From Chryseobacterium sp. BGARF1 (GTDB lineage: Bacteria; Bacteroidota; Bacteroidia; Flavobacteriales; Weeksellaceae): a stretch of 64,000 bases of DNA. The DNA lies in NCBI RefSeq assembly GCF_001677955.1, contig NZ_LELA01000065.1:35297-99296 (forward strand), read 5' to 3'. This document shows, piece by piece, positions 16,304-26,336 of this stretch. The first letter of the stretch is position 1, and each line of letters opens with the position of its first letter. Under the pieces are notes generated by a model. That model saw nothing but the letters and a program-made list of their open reading frames with translations, had not been told where the DNA came from and did not search any database. Position numbers and translations under genes: made by a program.

Positions 16304-17911
16304 ATGAAAATCACTAAAGTAAAATTAGTCTGTATATTAGGTTTGTTTGCATCTTTCAGTACTTCATGTGCTGTGAGAGAAAACTCACCCAAATCAAGTA
16401 CTGTAAAAACAGTAAAAACTTCAAAAAATAATACGCTTAGAAATCCAGATCCTAAAACAGTTCCACCTATCGCAGCGATTCCTGTTGTAGAAGATTTTAA
16501 AGTTAATCTTCCAGCCATTAAAAGAGAATTCCGTGGGGTATGGATTGCGAGTGTTGCGAATATCAACTGGCCTTCAAGAAATAATCTTTCTGTAGATCAG
16601 CAAAAAGCAGAAGCAATCAATATGTTGAATATGCTTCAGGACAATAATTTTAATGCAGTAATCTTTCAGGCACGTCCGTCTGCAGATGCTTTATATACAA
16701 GCGAATTGGAGCCTTGGTCTTATTTCTTGACCGGAAAAACAGGAGAACCACCATATCCAAATTATGATCCGTTGCAGTTTTGGATTGAAGAAGCCCATAA
16801 AAGAGGAATGGAGCTGCATGTTTGGCTGAATCCTTACAGGGCGCATCATTCTAATGGGGGACCGGTTTCAAAACAGTCGATGGTGAATAAACTATCAGAT
16901 ATTACCATTAAACTGAAAAATGGGATGTATTGGTTAGATCCCGCAGATCCAAGAACACAAGGGCATGTTTCGAATGTTGTAAAAGATTTGGTGAAAAGAT
17001 ATGACTTGGATGCAATACATTTTGATGATTATTTTTATCCGTACGCAACATACAATAGAGGAGCTGATTTTCCAGATCATGCAAGCTGGAGCGAGTATCA
17101 AAAATCTGGCGGAACACTTTCAAGACCAGATTGGAGAAGAGATCAGGTAAATCAATTTGTAGAAAGAATTTATAAGGAAATTCACGCCGAGAAAAATTAC
17201 GTAAAATTCGGAATCAGTCCATTCGGGATCTGGAAACCAGGTTATCCGGAAGGAATTGTAGGATCTTCGCAGTATGACGAACTGTTTGCTGATGCTAAAT
17301 TATGGCTGAATAAAGGCTGGGTAGATTATTTTTCGCCACAGCTTTATTGGCCGATCGATTCGAAAGGGCAAGCTTTTGCTTCTCTTTTAAATTGGTGGAA
17401 ATCTGAAAATACAATGAATCGTCATCTTTGGCCAGGCTTAAATACGGTTGAAGTGAAAGTTTCTGACAGACCGGGCGAAATTAAAAATCAGGTGGAATTA
17501 TCAAGACAGATTTTAAAAGATGATGCTGGAGAAGTGCATTGGAGTATTGCGGGTTTAACGAAAAGTTCAAACATGCTTCCGACTTTAAAGAACGGACCTT
17601 ACAAAGAAAAAGCTTTAACTCCGAAAAGTCCTTGGATAAAAGCAGTTCCTTTAGAAAAACCAACATTATTCATCAATGATAACGGAAGCTCTATACAAAC
17701 GAGCTGGAGTACAAAAAATATAGGAAATGTTTTTCACTGGGTTCTTTTTACTCAGTACAACGGAGTTTGGGAAACCGAAATACTTACTTTGGATAACCTT
17801 TCAAAAGAAGTTCCTAAGTTTAAAGACGGCAAAAAATTGAATGCCATTGCGATAAAAGCGATTGACCGTTTAGGAAATGAAAGCGATTATATGGCGAAGA
17901 AAATTAATTAA
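16304..17911 (+). CDS. GHL10-family glycoside-hydrolase-like lipoprotein (DigH/YngK-like)
   Basis: This 535-residue protein begins MKITKVKLVCILGLFASFSTSC, a lipoprotein signal with the lipobox cysteine at residue 22. From about residue 70 it shows the GHL10 (DUF187) TIM-barrel signatures: REFRGVWIASVANINWPS, NFNAVIFQARPSADALY, HVWLNPYRA, DAIHFDDYFYPY and FGISPFGIW. The E. coli member DigH cleaves denuded peptidoglycan at the division site. A C-terminal fibronectin-like segment follows. I start at 16304, not at the upstream ATG at 16292, because it begins the signal peptide cleanly. Confidence 0.88.
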   Translation: MKITKVKLVCILGLFASFSTSCAVRENSPKSSTVKTVKTSKNNTLRNPDPKTVPPIAAIPVVEDFKVNLPAIKREFRGVWIASVANINWPSRNNLSVDQQKAEAINMLNMLQDNNFNAVIFQARPSADALYTSELEPWSYFLTGKTGEPPYPNYDPLQFWIEEAHKRGMELHVWLNPYRAHHSNGGPVSKQSMVNKLSDITIKLKNGMYWLDPADPRTQGHVSNVVKDLVKRYDLDAIHFDDYFYPYATYNRGADFPDHASWSEYQKSGGTLSRPDWRRDQVNQFVERIYKEIHAEKNYVKFGISPFGIWKPGYPEGIVGSSQYDELFADAKLWLNKGWVDYFSPQLYWPIDSKGQAFASLLNWWKSENTMNRHLWPGLNTVEVKVSDRPGEIKNQVELSRQILKDDAGEVHWSIAGLTKSSNMLPTLKNGPYKEKALTPKSPWIKAVPLEKPTLFINDNGSSIQTSWSTKNIGNVFHWVLFTQYNGVWETEILTLDNLSKEVPKFKDGKKLNAIAIKAIDRLGNESDYMAKKIN

Positions 17912-17930
17912 AGAAATACCAAGAACAAAA

Positions 17931-17957
17931 AAAAGACGCAAAATTTGCGTCTTTTTT
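17931..17957. terminator. Bidirectional terminator between convergent GHL10 and metG genes
   Basis: AAAAGACGCAAA pairs with TTTGCGTCTTTT; A-run on one side and T-run on the other, so it can serve both genes. Confidence 0.85.
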
Positions 17958-17979
17958 TTTTATATCTAAATGTAGAAAT

Positions 17980-20016
17980 TTATCCAATCTCAATACCGTT
18001 CTCAACATTGCTGTCGTCCGGTGTTACGAAAGATAATTTTCCGTCAGGTTTTGTCGTCAATAGCAACATTCCCTGAGATTCAATTCCTCTGATTTTTCTT
18101 GGAGCAAGATTTAATAAAATCATGACTTGTTTTCCAATCACTTCTTCTGCGGTGAAACTTTCTGCAATCCCTGAAACTACAGTTCTTACATCAACACCTG
18201 TGTCAACAGTTAGTTTTAATAATTTATCTGCTTTTTCTACTTTTTCAGCTTCAATAATCGTTGCTGTTCTCAAGTCGATTTTTGTAAAATCATCAAACTG
18301 TATTTCCTCTTTCATTGGGTTGGCGTTAGGATTTGTTTTTTTATTGCTTTGTTTTGTATTTTCTAATTTCTGAATCTGAGCTTCGATAACATCATCTTCG
18401 ATTTTCGAGAAAAGAAGAGAAGATTCGTTGATTTGATGACCGGTTTCAATTAAAACAGTTTTTGTTTCAACAGTATTCCAATCTGATTTTTGAACATTAA
18501 ACATGTTCAATAATTTCTCAGAACTGAAAGGCATAAACGGCTCACACAATTGCGCTAAAGCAACAGCAATCTGAGCTCCGACAAATAAAGATTGCGCTGC
18601 TTTTTCAGGATTATCTTTAATCGTTTTCCAAGGTTCTTCAGCCTGAAGATACTGGTTTCCGAAACGTGCTAAATTCATTAAAGCCGTCAGAGAATTTCTG
18701 AATTCATAATTTTCTAAGAATCCTGAAATTTCTTTTGCTGATTTGTTGATTTCCGCTAATTCCGGAGCATTTACATCACCTTGAGGAACAATTCCATCAT
18801 AATATTTATGAATTAAAACCGCAACTCTGTTGATGAAGTTTCCGAAAATTCCAACCAATTCAGAATTATTTTTAGTCTGGAAATCCTTCCAAGTAAAGTT
18901 ATTATCCTTTGTTTCAGGAGCTGAAGAAAGCAATGCATAACGCAAAACATCTTGCTGTCCAGGGAATTCTTCAACATATTCATGTGCCCAAACTGCCCAG
19001 TTTCTGGAAGTTGAAATTTTATCGTTTTCAAGGTTCAAAAATTCAAACGCAGGAACGTTTTTCGGCATTTTGTAATCTCCGTGAGCCTTCATCATCGCAG
19101 GAAAAATAATACAGTGGAATACAATATTATCTTTTCCGATAAAGTGAACCAAATCACTTTCTTCACTTTGCCAATAATCTTTCCAGTCTTTCCCGTTTTT
19201 CGCTGCCCATTCTTTGGTGAAAGAAATATATCCGATCGGTGCATCAAACCAAACATACAATACTTTTCCGTCTGCTCCGGGAAGTGGAACAGGAACGCCC
19301 CAGTTCAAATCTCTGGTCATCGCACGAGGTTTTAAACCATCATTCAACCAAGATTTTACCTGTCCGTAAACGTTCGGTTTCCAGTCGTCTTTATGACCTT
19401 CAATGATCCATTCGTTCAGAAAGTCTTCGTATTCATTTAATGGTAAATACCAGTTTTTTGTTTCTTTTAAAATAGGAACGTTTCCGCTCAACATCGATTT
19501 TGGATTGATCAATTCTGATGGAGAAAGGGTAGAACCACACTTCTCACACTGATCTCCGTAAGCGTTTTCGTTACCACAGTTCGGGCAAGTTCCAACGATA
19601 TATCGGTCAGCCAAAAATTCATTAGCCTGTTCATCGAAATATTGCTCAGACATTTCTTCCGAAAATTTCCCTTTTTCATAAAGAACTTTAAAGAAATCCT
19701 GGCTTGTTTCACGGTGATTAGCCGATGTTGTTCTAGAATATTCATCAAAAGAAATCCCTAAATCTGAAAAAGATTTTTTGATGATTTCGTGATATTTATC
19801 AACGATATCTTGTGGGGTAACACCTTCTTTTTTAGCTCTTATGGTAATAGGAATTCCGTGTTCATCGCTTCCGCAGATAAAAGCAACATCTTTTCCCGAT
19901 CTTCTCTGAAATCTCGCATAAACATCTGCAGGAATGTAAACTCCAGCCAAATGCCCAATATGAACCGGTCCGTTTGCATATGGCAAAGCCGCCGTAATCA
20001 TCTTTCTGTTTGACAT
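17980..20016 (-). CDS. metG: Methionyl-tRNA synthetase
   Basis: This 678-residue class I synthetase has HIGH-type PVHIGHLAG (H19-H22), a zinc knuckle with C144, C147, C157 and C160 (CPNCGN...CEKCG), and KISTS at 333-337 in place of KMSKS, a form seen in many MetG proteins. An anticodon-binding helical domain follows. The C-terminal 110 residues (EEIQFDDFTKIDLRTATIIE and on) are the EMAP/Trbp tRNA-binding domain used for dimerisation. It charges initiator and elongator tRNA-Met. On the minus strand TATCTTTG (20039-20046) is its likely -7 element, 22 bp from the start. Confidence 0.98.
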   Translation of the reverse strand: MSNRKMITAALPYANGPVHIGHLAGVYIPADVYARFQRRSGKDVAFICGSDEHGIPITIRAKKEGVTPQDIVDKYHEIIKKSFSDLGISFDEYSRTTSANHRETSQDFFKVLYEKGKFSEEMSEQYFDEQANEFLADRYIVGTCPNCGNENAYGDQCEKCGSTLSPSELINPKSMLSGNVPILKETKNWYLPLNEYEDFLNEWIIEGHKDDWKPNVYGQVKSWLNDGLKPRAMTRDLNWGVPVPLPGADGKVLYVWFDAPIGYISFTKEWAAKNGKDWKDYWQSEESDLVHFIGKDNIVFHCIIFPAMMKAHGDYKMPKNVPAFEFLNLENDKISTSRNWAVWAHEYVEEFPGQQDVLRYALLSSAPETKDNNFTWKDFQTKNNSELVGIFGNFINRVAVLIHKYYDGIVPQGDVNAPELAEINKSAKEISGFLENYEFRNSLTALMNLARFGNQYLQAEEPWKTIKDNPEKAAQSLFVGAQIAVALAQLCEPFMPFSSEKLLNMFNVQKSDWNTVETKTVLIETGHQINESSLLFSKIEDDVIEAQIQKLENTKQSNKKTNPNANPMKEEIQFDDFTKIDLRTATIIEAEKVEKADKLLKLTVDTGVDVRTVVSGIAESFTAEEVIGKQVMILLNLAPRKIRGIESQGMLLLTTKPDGKLSFVTPDDSNVENGIEIG

Positions 20017-20038
20017 TTATAGTATAGTTTTAAGTCTG

Positions 20039-20046
20039 CAAAGATA
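20039..20046 (-). promoter_or_regulatory. metG promoter -7 element TATCTTTG
   Basis: Exact TAnnTTTG match on the minus strand, 22 bp upstream of the start codon. No well-spaced TTG upstream. Confidence 0.55.
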
Positions 20047-20184
20047 AAGATAATCTGCCAAAATTCCCCGATTTAGACGCTATAATATCGTGTGCAATTT
20101 TTATAACTAAAGAATCTTTATCTGAATTAATGCCAATTGTTGGTTCTAATTTTTTATTTTTAAAGTTTATAAATATTCAATAAA

Positions 20185-22338
20185 ATGAAAATTACAGTTG
20201 CTGCGGTTTTATTATCGATGATGTTTGCAGGTGCGAATGCACAATCTCTGAAATCTCCGGACGGAAAATTTGAAATGAATTTCCAGCTCAAAAACGGAGT
20301 TCCTTTTTACAATTTAAAATACAACGGATCTACGGTTGTTGAAGATTCTAAATTAGGTTTAAGGCTTTTTAAAGATACTTCGGTAACATTTGCCTCAGAA
20401 ATTACTAAAACTGAAGATGCAAAATTTGATTTGAATAATGACTTCGTAAAAACTTCTGAAAAAAGAGATTCAAAAAACGAAACCTGGCAACCTGTTTTAG
20501 GTGAAAAGAAAAATTACATCAATCATTATAATGAATTGGCGGTTACGCTGAATCAAAATTCTACAGACAGAAGTATTGTCGTAAAGTTTAGACTGTTTAA
20601 TGACGGTTTAGGTTTTAGATATGAATTTCCGCAACAGAAAAATCTGAATTATTTTATCATTAAAGAAGAAGATTCAGAGTTTGATTTTCCAACCGACATG
20701 AAAGCTTGGTGGATGGTTGCCGATTACGATTCTCAGGAATACAGATATCAGGAAACCAATATCTCTGAAATTCCTGCAAGATGGGACAAAGCTTTTGACT
20801 CTAATGCTTCCCAGAAATTAATTAAAAATGCAGTTCAGTCGCCGTTGATGTTAAAAAAGAACGGAAAAGAACCTTTGTATATCAATATTGCAGAAGCGGC
20901 AGTTCTCAATTATGCAGCTTCACATCTTGAGGTTGATGCTCAAAATTTTAAATTTAAAACGCATCTTACAGCAGATCGACAAGGTGCAAAAGGTTACATT
21001 CAGACTCCTTATATAACGCCTTGGAGAACGATTATTGTTTCGCCAAAAGCGGAAGAGTTGATGGACTCAAAAATGTTATTTAATCTAAATGAGCCTACAA
21101 AATATACCGATACTTCTTATATAAAACCTACAAAATATATGGGAGTTTGGTGGGAAATGATTATCGGAAAAGCGCAGTGGGCGTATTCTACAGCAGATAA
21201 TGTGCATCTTGGAGTCACTGATTTTTCTAAATTAACACCCAACGGAAAACACGCAACTAATACTACAAGAGTTAAAGAATATATTGATTTTGCCGCTGCA
21301 AACGGTTTCGACGGTTTGTTGATCGAAGGTTGGAATATTGGGTGGGAAGACTGGTTCGGTCACTCCAAAGAATATGTTTTTGATTTTTTGACTCCTTATC
21401 CGGATTTTGATATTAAAATACTGAATGAATATGCACATTCAAAAGGAATTAAACTGATTATGCATCACGAAACTTCCGGTTCGGCAACGAATTACGAAAG
21501 ATGGGCAGATCAGGCTTTTCAGTTGATGAATAAATACGGGTACACTTCTGTGAAAACGGGCTATGTAGGCGATATAATCCCGAGAGGAGAACATCATTAT
21601 TCACAATGGACGATCAATCATTATTACAGAATTGTAGAAAAAGCGAATGACTATAAAATTATGGTGAATTCTCACGAATCAGTTCGCCCGGGAGGAGAAA
21701 GTCGTACCTATCCGAATTATATTTCAGCAGAAGCCGCTCGTGGAACAGAATACGAAGCGTTTGCCGGAAATAACCCTGATCATCAGACAATTCTTCCATT
21801 TACAAGATGGATGGGCGGTTCGATGGATTATACGCCGGGAATTTTCCAAACTAAATTAGATTATTATTTTCCCGGAGATAAACGTTTTGTGAAAACCACT
21901 TTGGCAAAACAATTGGGACTGTATGTAACGATGTATATGCCTTTACAAATGGCTGCAGATTTACCGGAAAATTACGCGAAACACATGGATGCTTTCCAGT
22001 TTATCAAAGATGTTGCGGCAGATTGGGATGATACAAAAATTCTTTCGGCAGAACCGGGAGATTATGTAATCACAGCGAGAAAAGCAAAAGGCACAGAAAA
22101 CTGGTTTGTTGGTGGAATTACCGATGAAAACAAACGAGAATATACCGTAGATTTTTCATTTTTAGATAAAGGAAAAAAATACGAAGCAATCATTTATGAA
22201 GATGGAAAAGACGCTGATTATATCGATAATCCTCAAAGTTATAACATCTACAAAAAGCAAATCACGAGTAAATCTAAAATAAATTTTAAAATGGTTCGAA
22301 GCGGTGGTTTTGCTGTTTCCATAAAGCCTGTAAAATAA
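20185..22338 (+). CDS. Glycoside hydrolase family 97 alpha-glucosidase (SusB-like)
   Basis: This 717-residue protein has a signal peptide (1-19, ending GANA-Q). The N-terminal beta-super-sandwich (LKSPDGKFEMNFQLKNGVPFYNLKYNG) and the catalytic barrel (GLLIEGWNIGWEDWFG, MHHETSGSATNYERW, VNSHESVRPGGESRTYPN) are typical GH97. E429 (HHE) and E498 (HES) correspond to the acidic residues of the inverting SusB-type enzymes, rather than the Asp nucleophile of retaining GH97 members, so a calcium-dependent inverting alpha-glucosidase is likely. No SusC/SusD pair is nearby, so it may act alone on maltodextrins in the periplasm. Confidence 0.92.
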   Translation: MKITVAAVLLSMMFAGANAQSLKSPDGKFEMNFQLKNGVPFYNLKYNGSTVVEDSKLGLRLFKDTSVTFASEITKTEDAKFDLNNDFVKTSEKRDSKNETWQPVLGEKKNYINHYNELAVTLNQNSTDRSIVVKFRLFNDGLGFRYEFPQQKNLNYFIIKEEDSEFDFPTDMKAWWMVADYDSQEYRYQETNISEIPARWDKAFDSNASQKLIKNAVQSPLMLKKNGKEPLYINIAEAAVLNYAASHLEVDAQNFKFKTHLTADRQGAKGYIQTPYITPWRTIIVSPKAEELMDSKMLFNLNEPTKYTDTSYIKPTKYMGVWWEMIIGKAQWAYSTADNVHLGVTDFSKLTPNGKHATNTTRVKEYIDFAAANGFDGLLIEGWNIGWEDWFGHSKEYVFDFLTPYPDFDIKILNEYAHSKGIKLIMHHETSGSATNYERWADQAFQLMNKYGYTSVKTGYVGDIIPRGEHHYSQWTINHYYRIVEKANDYKIMVNSHESVRPGGESRTYPNYISAEAARGTEYEAFAGNNPDHQTILPFTRWMGGSMDYTPGIFQTKLDYYFPGDKRFVKTTLAKQLGLYVTMYMPLQMAADLPENYAKHMDAFQFIKDVAADWDDTKILSAEPGDYVITARKAKGTENWFVGGITDENKREYTVDFSFLDKGKKYEAIIYEDGKDADYIDNPQSYNIYKKQITSKSKINFKMVRSGGFAVSIKPVK

Positions 22339-22355
22339 ATAATTTGTAATTTTAG

Positions 22356-22388
22356 AGTCCTTAAAGCCAAAAACTTTAAGGACTTTTA
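22356..22388 (+). terminator. Terminator after the GH97 gene
   Basis: AGTCCTTAAAG, loop CCAAAAA, CTTTAAGGACT, then T-rich. Confidence 0.85.
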
Positions 22389-22407
22389 TTTTTGTACATG
22401 ATATTTT

Positions 22408-22551
22408 TTAACCACAAAAGTGACAAAAGATTTTACGAGTAAATAAGTTATTCAAAAGCTAGCAAAACAAACTATAAATGCGAATTTTAGATTTTGAGTA
22501 CTTTTGAACTTCTTTTTTTTCAATCATTTCTTTTGATTCTTTTGCGGTTAA
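22408..22551. repeat. Imperfect palindromic intergenic element
   Basis: TTAACCACAAAAGTGACAAA at the left end is matched in inverse by TTTGATTCTTTTGCGGTTAA at the right end. Between the arms is AT-rich filler. It looks like a dispersed intergenic palindrome; copy number elsewhere cannot be seen here. Confidence 0.55.
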
Positions 22552-22594
22552 GTTTTTTGTTATGTACTCAAACTTTTATTTTAAATGATATTGA

Positions 22595-23590
22595 ATGAAG
22601 CTGATTACTAAAATTTTCACCAAGCAAAATACTTTTCTTTTTTTATTGGTTGCTATGGTTTTAATGGCGAAACTAATTCCCTTTAAAGGATCTTACAACC
22701 AGTATTTTGATCTTTCAGGATTTATCGATTGGGGAATTGCTGGGATTTTTCTTTTATATGGTTTAAAATTAAATCTGAAAGAAGTCGTAAAAGATGTTTC
22801 CAATTGGAAATTACACTTGCTGATCCAGTCAGGCACTTTTATTATTTTTCCTTTACTGGTCTTAATTTTATATCCATTCGTAAAAGATTCTCAATATTAC
22901 AACATTTGGCTTTCCTTATTTTTTCTCGCAAGTTTGCCATCAACCGTTTCTTCATCGGTTGTGATGGTTTCTATTGCAAAAGGAAATGTCACTTCAGCGA
23001 TTTTTAATGCATCCATTTCAGGAATTATCGGGATTGTGATGACTCCGCTTTTGATGAGTTTTTTCCTGACTTCAAATGGAGAAGGTGGAGATCAAATTGA
23101 AATTATCGAACAGTTATTATTAAAAGTTTTACTTCCGATTATTTTAGGGATTTTGCTGAATCCTGTTTTCAAAAAGTGGGTGACAAAATATTCAAGTATC
23201 ATTGCAGAATTTGACCGACTGATTATTTTATTGATCGTGTATGAAAGTTTTTCGAGTGCATTTATTGAAAATATTTTTGCTTCAGTTCCTTCACTGGTGT
23301 TTGTAATTTTAGCGTTGAGTGTGGTTTTTCTGTTTTTTTCAGTATATTATATTCTTAAAATTCTAGCTGAGAAAATGAATTTTAAACCTAAAGAAATTAT
23401 CACTGCTACTTTTTGCGGATCAAAAAAATCTTTGGTTCACGGAAGTTTGTTTCTTCTTGTTTTAGGAATTCCGGATGAGCAAAAAGTTTTATTTTTGCTT
23501 CCTGTAATGGTTTATCACAGTTTTCAATTGTTCTACGTAAGTTGGTTGGCGAATAAAATTGCAAAACGAATGGAAATTACAGCATCTTAA
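22595..23590 (+). CDS. SBF-like (bile acid:Na+ symporter superfamily) transporter
   Basis: This 331-residue protein has about ten membrane segments. LFFLASLPSTVSSSVVMVSIAKGN, AIFNASISGIIGIVMTPLL and TATFCGSKKSLVHGSL match the SBF-like family (YfeH type), including the two discontinuous-helix crossover regions. The substrate is unknown. It is followed 18 bp later by an exported deacylase-like gene and then by an NTF2-like gene, probably one operon. Confidence 0.85.
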   Translation: MKLITKIFTKQNTFLFLLVAMVLMAKLIPFKGSYNQYFDLSGFIDWGIAGIFLLYGLKLNLKEVVKDVSNWKLHLLIQSGTFIIFPLLVLILYPFVKDSQYYNIWLSLFFLASLPSTVSSSVVMVSIAKGNVTSAIFNASISGIIGIVMTPLLMSFFLTSNGEGGDQIEIIEQLLLKVLLPIILGILLNPVFKKWVTKYSSIIAEFDRLIILLIVYESFSSAFIENIFASVPSLVFVILALSVVFLFFSVYYILKILAEKMNFKPKEIITATFCGSKKSLVHGSLFLLVLGIPDEQKVLFLLPVMVYHSFQLFYVSWLANKIAKRMEITAS

Positions 23591-23608
23591 ATTTAATGAT
23601 ATTTAAAA

Positions 23609-24658
23609 ATGATAAAATTAATCTCCAAAACGGTTGTATTATCAGCTTTTGCTTCTTTTACAATGTTGAAATCTCAATCAGTAAAGGAAATTTTAAAACA
23701 AAATGGCTCTTTCAGAAAAGACACGGTATTTTCTGTTAAAAGTGATTTAAAAGAAACTTATTTACCGGTTACGATTATTAAAGGAAAAGAAAAAGGTCCG
23801 ATTTTCACGATTGTCGCAGGAATTCATGGCTACGAATATCCACCAATTATTGCTGTTCAGGAATTATTAAACGAAATAAAACCCGAAAATATAAATGGAA
23901 GTTTAATTATTATTCCAATCGCAAATGTTGAATCTTTTCAAAAAAGAACTCCTTTTGTAAATCCATTGGATGGCAAAAATTTAAATACAGCTTTTCCGGG
24001 TTTAAAAAGCGGAAGTCCAACCGAGCAGATTGCACACTTGATCACGAAAGAAATTATTCCTAATTCAACAATTTTTTTAGATATTCATGGTGGTGATGCT
24101 AATGAAGATTTATTGCCTTTTATTTGCTATTACGACAGAAAAGATATGCCTGAAAACACCAAAAAAGCTCATGAATTATCGGTGAGATCAGGAATTCAAT
24201 ATATTGTTTCTTATCCTTACACTTTAACTGCGAATGAACCTGCGAAATATGCTTTCAAAGAAGCTACACAGCAGGGAATTACAGCTTTGAGTATTGAAGC
24301 CGGAAAACTGGGAACAGTACAGAAAGACAATGTTGATTTGATCAAAACTGCGGTTTACAACATGCTTGAAAATTCTGGAAATTATGCGACGAGAAAATCA
24401 AAAAAGGTCAATCAAAAATCAATCGTTCTTTTAAACCAACAAGATTATATAAGAGTTCCTGAAAACGGAATCTTTTATAGTGAACTGAAAAGTGGAGATA
24501 AAGTAAAAAAGAATCAGATTTTAGGCTATATTACCGACGAATTTGGAACCAAAAAACATGATATCGTTTCGCAAACCACCGGAATTATTTTGTACAAAGT
24601 AGGAACTCCGCCAGTAAATAAAGGCGAAACTCTTTTTTGTATCGGATATAATGAATAA
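23609..24658 (+). CDS. Exported succinylglutamate desuccinylase/aspartoacylase-family zinc hydrolase
   Basis: This 349-residue protein has a signal peptide-like N-terminus (residues 1-22, SAFASFTMLKSQS). AGIHGYEYPP (His and Glu zinc ligands) and FLDIHGGD (third His ligand) are the M14-related AstE/AspA motifs; SIEAGKLG carries the likely catalytic Glu. The C-terminal beta domain (KSGDKVKKNQILGYITDEFG) is usual for the family. It would remove an acyl or amidated group from a small molecule outside the cytoplasm. Its position between a transporter and an NTF2-like gene suggests a shared uptake pathway, which is inference. Confidence 0.82.
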   Translation: MIKLISKTVVLSAFASFTMLKSQSVKEILKQNGSFRKDTVFSVKSDLKETYLPVTIIKGKEKGPIFTIVAGIHGYEYPPIIAVQELLNEIKPENINGSLIIIPIANVESFQKRTPFVNPLDGKNLNTAFPGLKSGSPTEQIAHLITKEIIPNSTIFLDIHGGDANEDLLPFICYYDRKDMPENTKKAHELSVRSGIQYIVSYPYTLTANEPAKYAFKEATQQGITALSIEAGKLGTVQKDNVDLIKTAVYNMLENSGNYATRKSKKVNQKSIVLLNQQDYIRVPENGIFYSELKSGDKVKKNQILGYITDEFGTKKHDIVSQTTGIILYKVGTPPVNKGETLFCIGYNE

Positions 24659-24675
24659 AATATAAATCTATTATA

Positions 24676-25206
24676 ATGAAAAAAACAAAACTTTTCTTTG
24701 CTCTAGCAATCTTCCTATTTGCTTTTTCAGGCTTTTCGGCCCAATCTAAAGATGCGAAATTTGAAAAAGAAAGAACTGAAATCTCAAAAATGCTTGATGA
24801 TTTCAATGTTGCTGCAGCCAATGCAGAATTTGAAAAATACTTCAGTTTTTTTGCTGATGAATCTACATTTATCGGAACCGACGCAACAGAAATCTGGAAT
24901 AAGCAAGAATTTAAAACTTGGGCAAAACCGCATTTCGACAAGAAAAAAACATGGAATTTCACTTCCGTTAAAAGAAATATCTATTTCAGCAAAGACGGAA
25001 AATTGGCTTGGTTTGACGAATTGCTGGATACTCAAATGAAAATCTGCCGAGGTTCCGGAGTTGTAGAAAAAATAAACGGAGCCTGGAAAGTTAAACAATA
25101 TGTACTTTCTATGACCATTCCAAATGATCTTGTCGATAAAGTGGTTGCTGAAAAATCTGCAATGGAAGACGATATTTTAACGGAACTGAAAAACAATAAA
25201 AAATAA
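24676..25206 (+). CDS. Exported NTF2-like (SnoaL/DUF4440-type) protein
   Basis: This 176-residue protein has a signal peptide (1-22, ending FSGFSA-QS). The remainder is one NTF2-like cone fold: MLDDFNVAAANAEFEKYFSFF, then FIGTDATEIWNKQEFKTWAKP, then a strand pair with LAWFDELLDT and GVVEKINGAWKVKQYVLSM. Such domains bind small ligands or act as simple enzymes. It follows the deacylase gene by 17 bp and ends the operon before a strong terminator. Confidence 0.82.
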   Translation: MKKTKLFFALAIFLFAFSGFSAQSKDAKFEKERTEISKMLDDFNVAAANAEFEKYFSFFADESTFIGTDATEIWNKQEFKTWAKPHFDKKKTWNFTSVKRNIYFSKDGKLAWFDELLDTQMKICRGSGVVEKINGAWKVKQYVLSMTIPNDLVDKVVAEKSAMEDDILTELKNNKK

Positions 25207-25245
25207 ATTATTTGACGATATAAACTCAATAATTTCATCAATAGG

Positions 25246-25269
25246 AGCGGACTTTAGTCCGCTTTTTTA
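25246..25269 (+). terminator. Terminator after the transporter-deacylase-NTF2 operon
   Basis: AGCGGACT, loop TT, AGTCCGCT, then a T-run. The following sequence to 25474 is AT-rich and holds nothing I can name. Confidence 0.88.
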
Positions 25270-25474
25270 ATAGGTATGTAAAAATGGCTTTAGCCAAAAC
25301 TTATGATTAAAATTCACTTCGAAGAAAATTGACAATTCACAATTCAAAAATCATCATTCACAACATAAAATCCTTTCTTATCCTACGTCAACAATTCCGG
25401 AATCTGCAAGCTGTACATTTGTATCATAATTAAAAGCAATTATAATAATTAGATAACAAATAAATAATAAAGAT

Positions 25475-26203
25475 ATGAAAACAGTTTATCACAAAGCAGA
25501 TTCCAGAGGTCACGCCAATCATGGTTGGTTAAATTCTTATCACACATTCAGTTTTGCAGGATATCAAAATCCTGAAAGAACCCATTTTGGAGTTTTAAGA
25601 GTTTTGAATGATGATACCGTTTCTCAGGGAATGGGTTTCGGAACACATCCTCACAAAGACATGGAAATTATTTCTATTCCTTTGGAAGGTGATTTAGAAC
25701 ACAAAGATTCTATGGGAACCACTGCAGTGATCAAAAAAGGAGAAATCCAGGTAATGAGCGCAGGAACGGGAGTTCAACACAGCGAATACAACAAAAATAA
25801 AGATGAAGCTGTAAAATTCTTACAGATCTGGGTCTTCCCAAGAGAAGTTGGAGTAGAGCCAAGATATGACCAAATAAGCATTACAAACGGAGCAAAAGAT
25901 AATGGGTTTCAACAGATTTTATCTCCTAATAAAAACGATGCTGGAGTTTGGATTCATCAGGATGCATGGTTTAATTTGGCTAAATTTACCAAAGGAAATG
26001 GTAAAAACTATATGGTCAATAAAAAAGGAAATGGTGTTTACGCTTTTGTTTTAAAAGGAAGTGCAAAAGTAGGCGATAGAGTTTTAGGTGAAAGAGACGG
26101 CTTAGGAATCTGGGATACCCAAAGTTTCAACATCGAAGCAACAGAAGATACAGAAATCCTTTTAATGGAAGTTCCAATGGAATTACCGTCTTATTTAAAA
26201 TAA
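25475..26203 (+). CDS. Pirin family protein (YhaK-like)
   Basis: This 242-residue bicupin has the pirin signature: LNSYHTFSFAGYQNP, then GTHPHKDMEIISIPLEG with metal ligands H57/H59-type, and MSAGTGVQHSEYN with a further His and Glu. The N-terminal cupin is conserved and metal-binding; the C-terminal cupin is less so. Members have quercetinase or redox-sensing roles. It is monocistronic. A palindromic repeat separates it from the FMN reductase downstream. Confidence 0.92.
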   Translation: MKTVYHKADSRGHANHGWLNSYHTFSFAGYQNPERTHFGVLRVLNDDTVSQGMGFGTHPHKDMEIISIPLEGDLEHKDSMGTTAVIKKGEIQVMSAGTGVQHSEYNKNKDEAVKFLQIWVFPREVGVEPRYDQISITNGAKDNGFQQILSPNKNDAGVWIHQDAWFNLAKFTKGNGKNYMVNKKGNGVYAFVLKGSAKVGDRVLGERDGLGIWDTQSFNIEATEDTEILLMEVPMELPSYLK

Positions 26204-26230
26204 TTAAAATATTTTTGCCGAATAAAAATT

Positions 26231-26283
26231 CCCCTCCTTTGGAGGGGTGGCGAAAATTCGAAAGAATTTTTGACGGGGTGGTT
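26231..26283. repeat. Composite palindromic intergenic repeat
   Basis: CCCCTCCTTTGGAGGGG (26231-26247) and AAAATTCGAAAGAATTTT (26253-26270) are two adjacent hairpins, followed by GACGGGGTGG. It looks like a dispersed flavobacterial intergenic element rather than a simple terminator. Confidence 0.6.
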
Positions 26284-26336
26284 TAAGTACTACTTCAACA
26301 ATAATACATTAAAACTTAGACAAATTTAAATATACA

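Noticed and set aside
18333..18337. Possible loss of the KMSKS motif in MetG
   Set aside because: The motif is present as KISTS (residues 333-337 of the protein), a form common in MetG; the coordinates here are only a marker within the gene.
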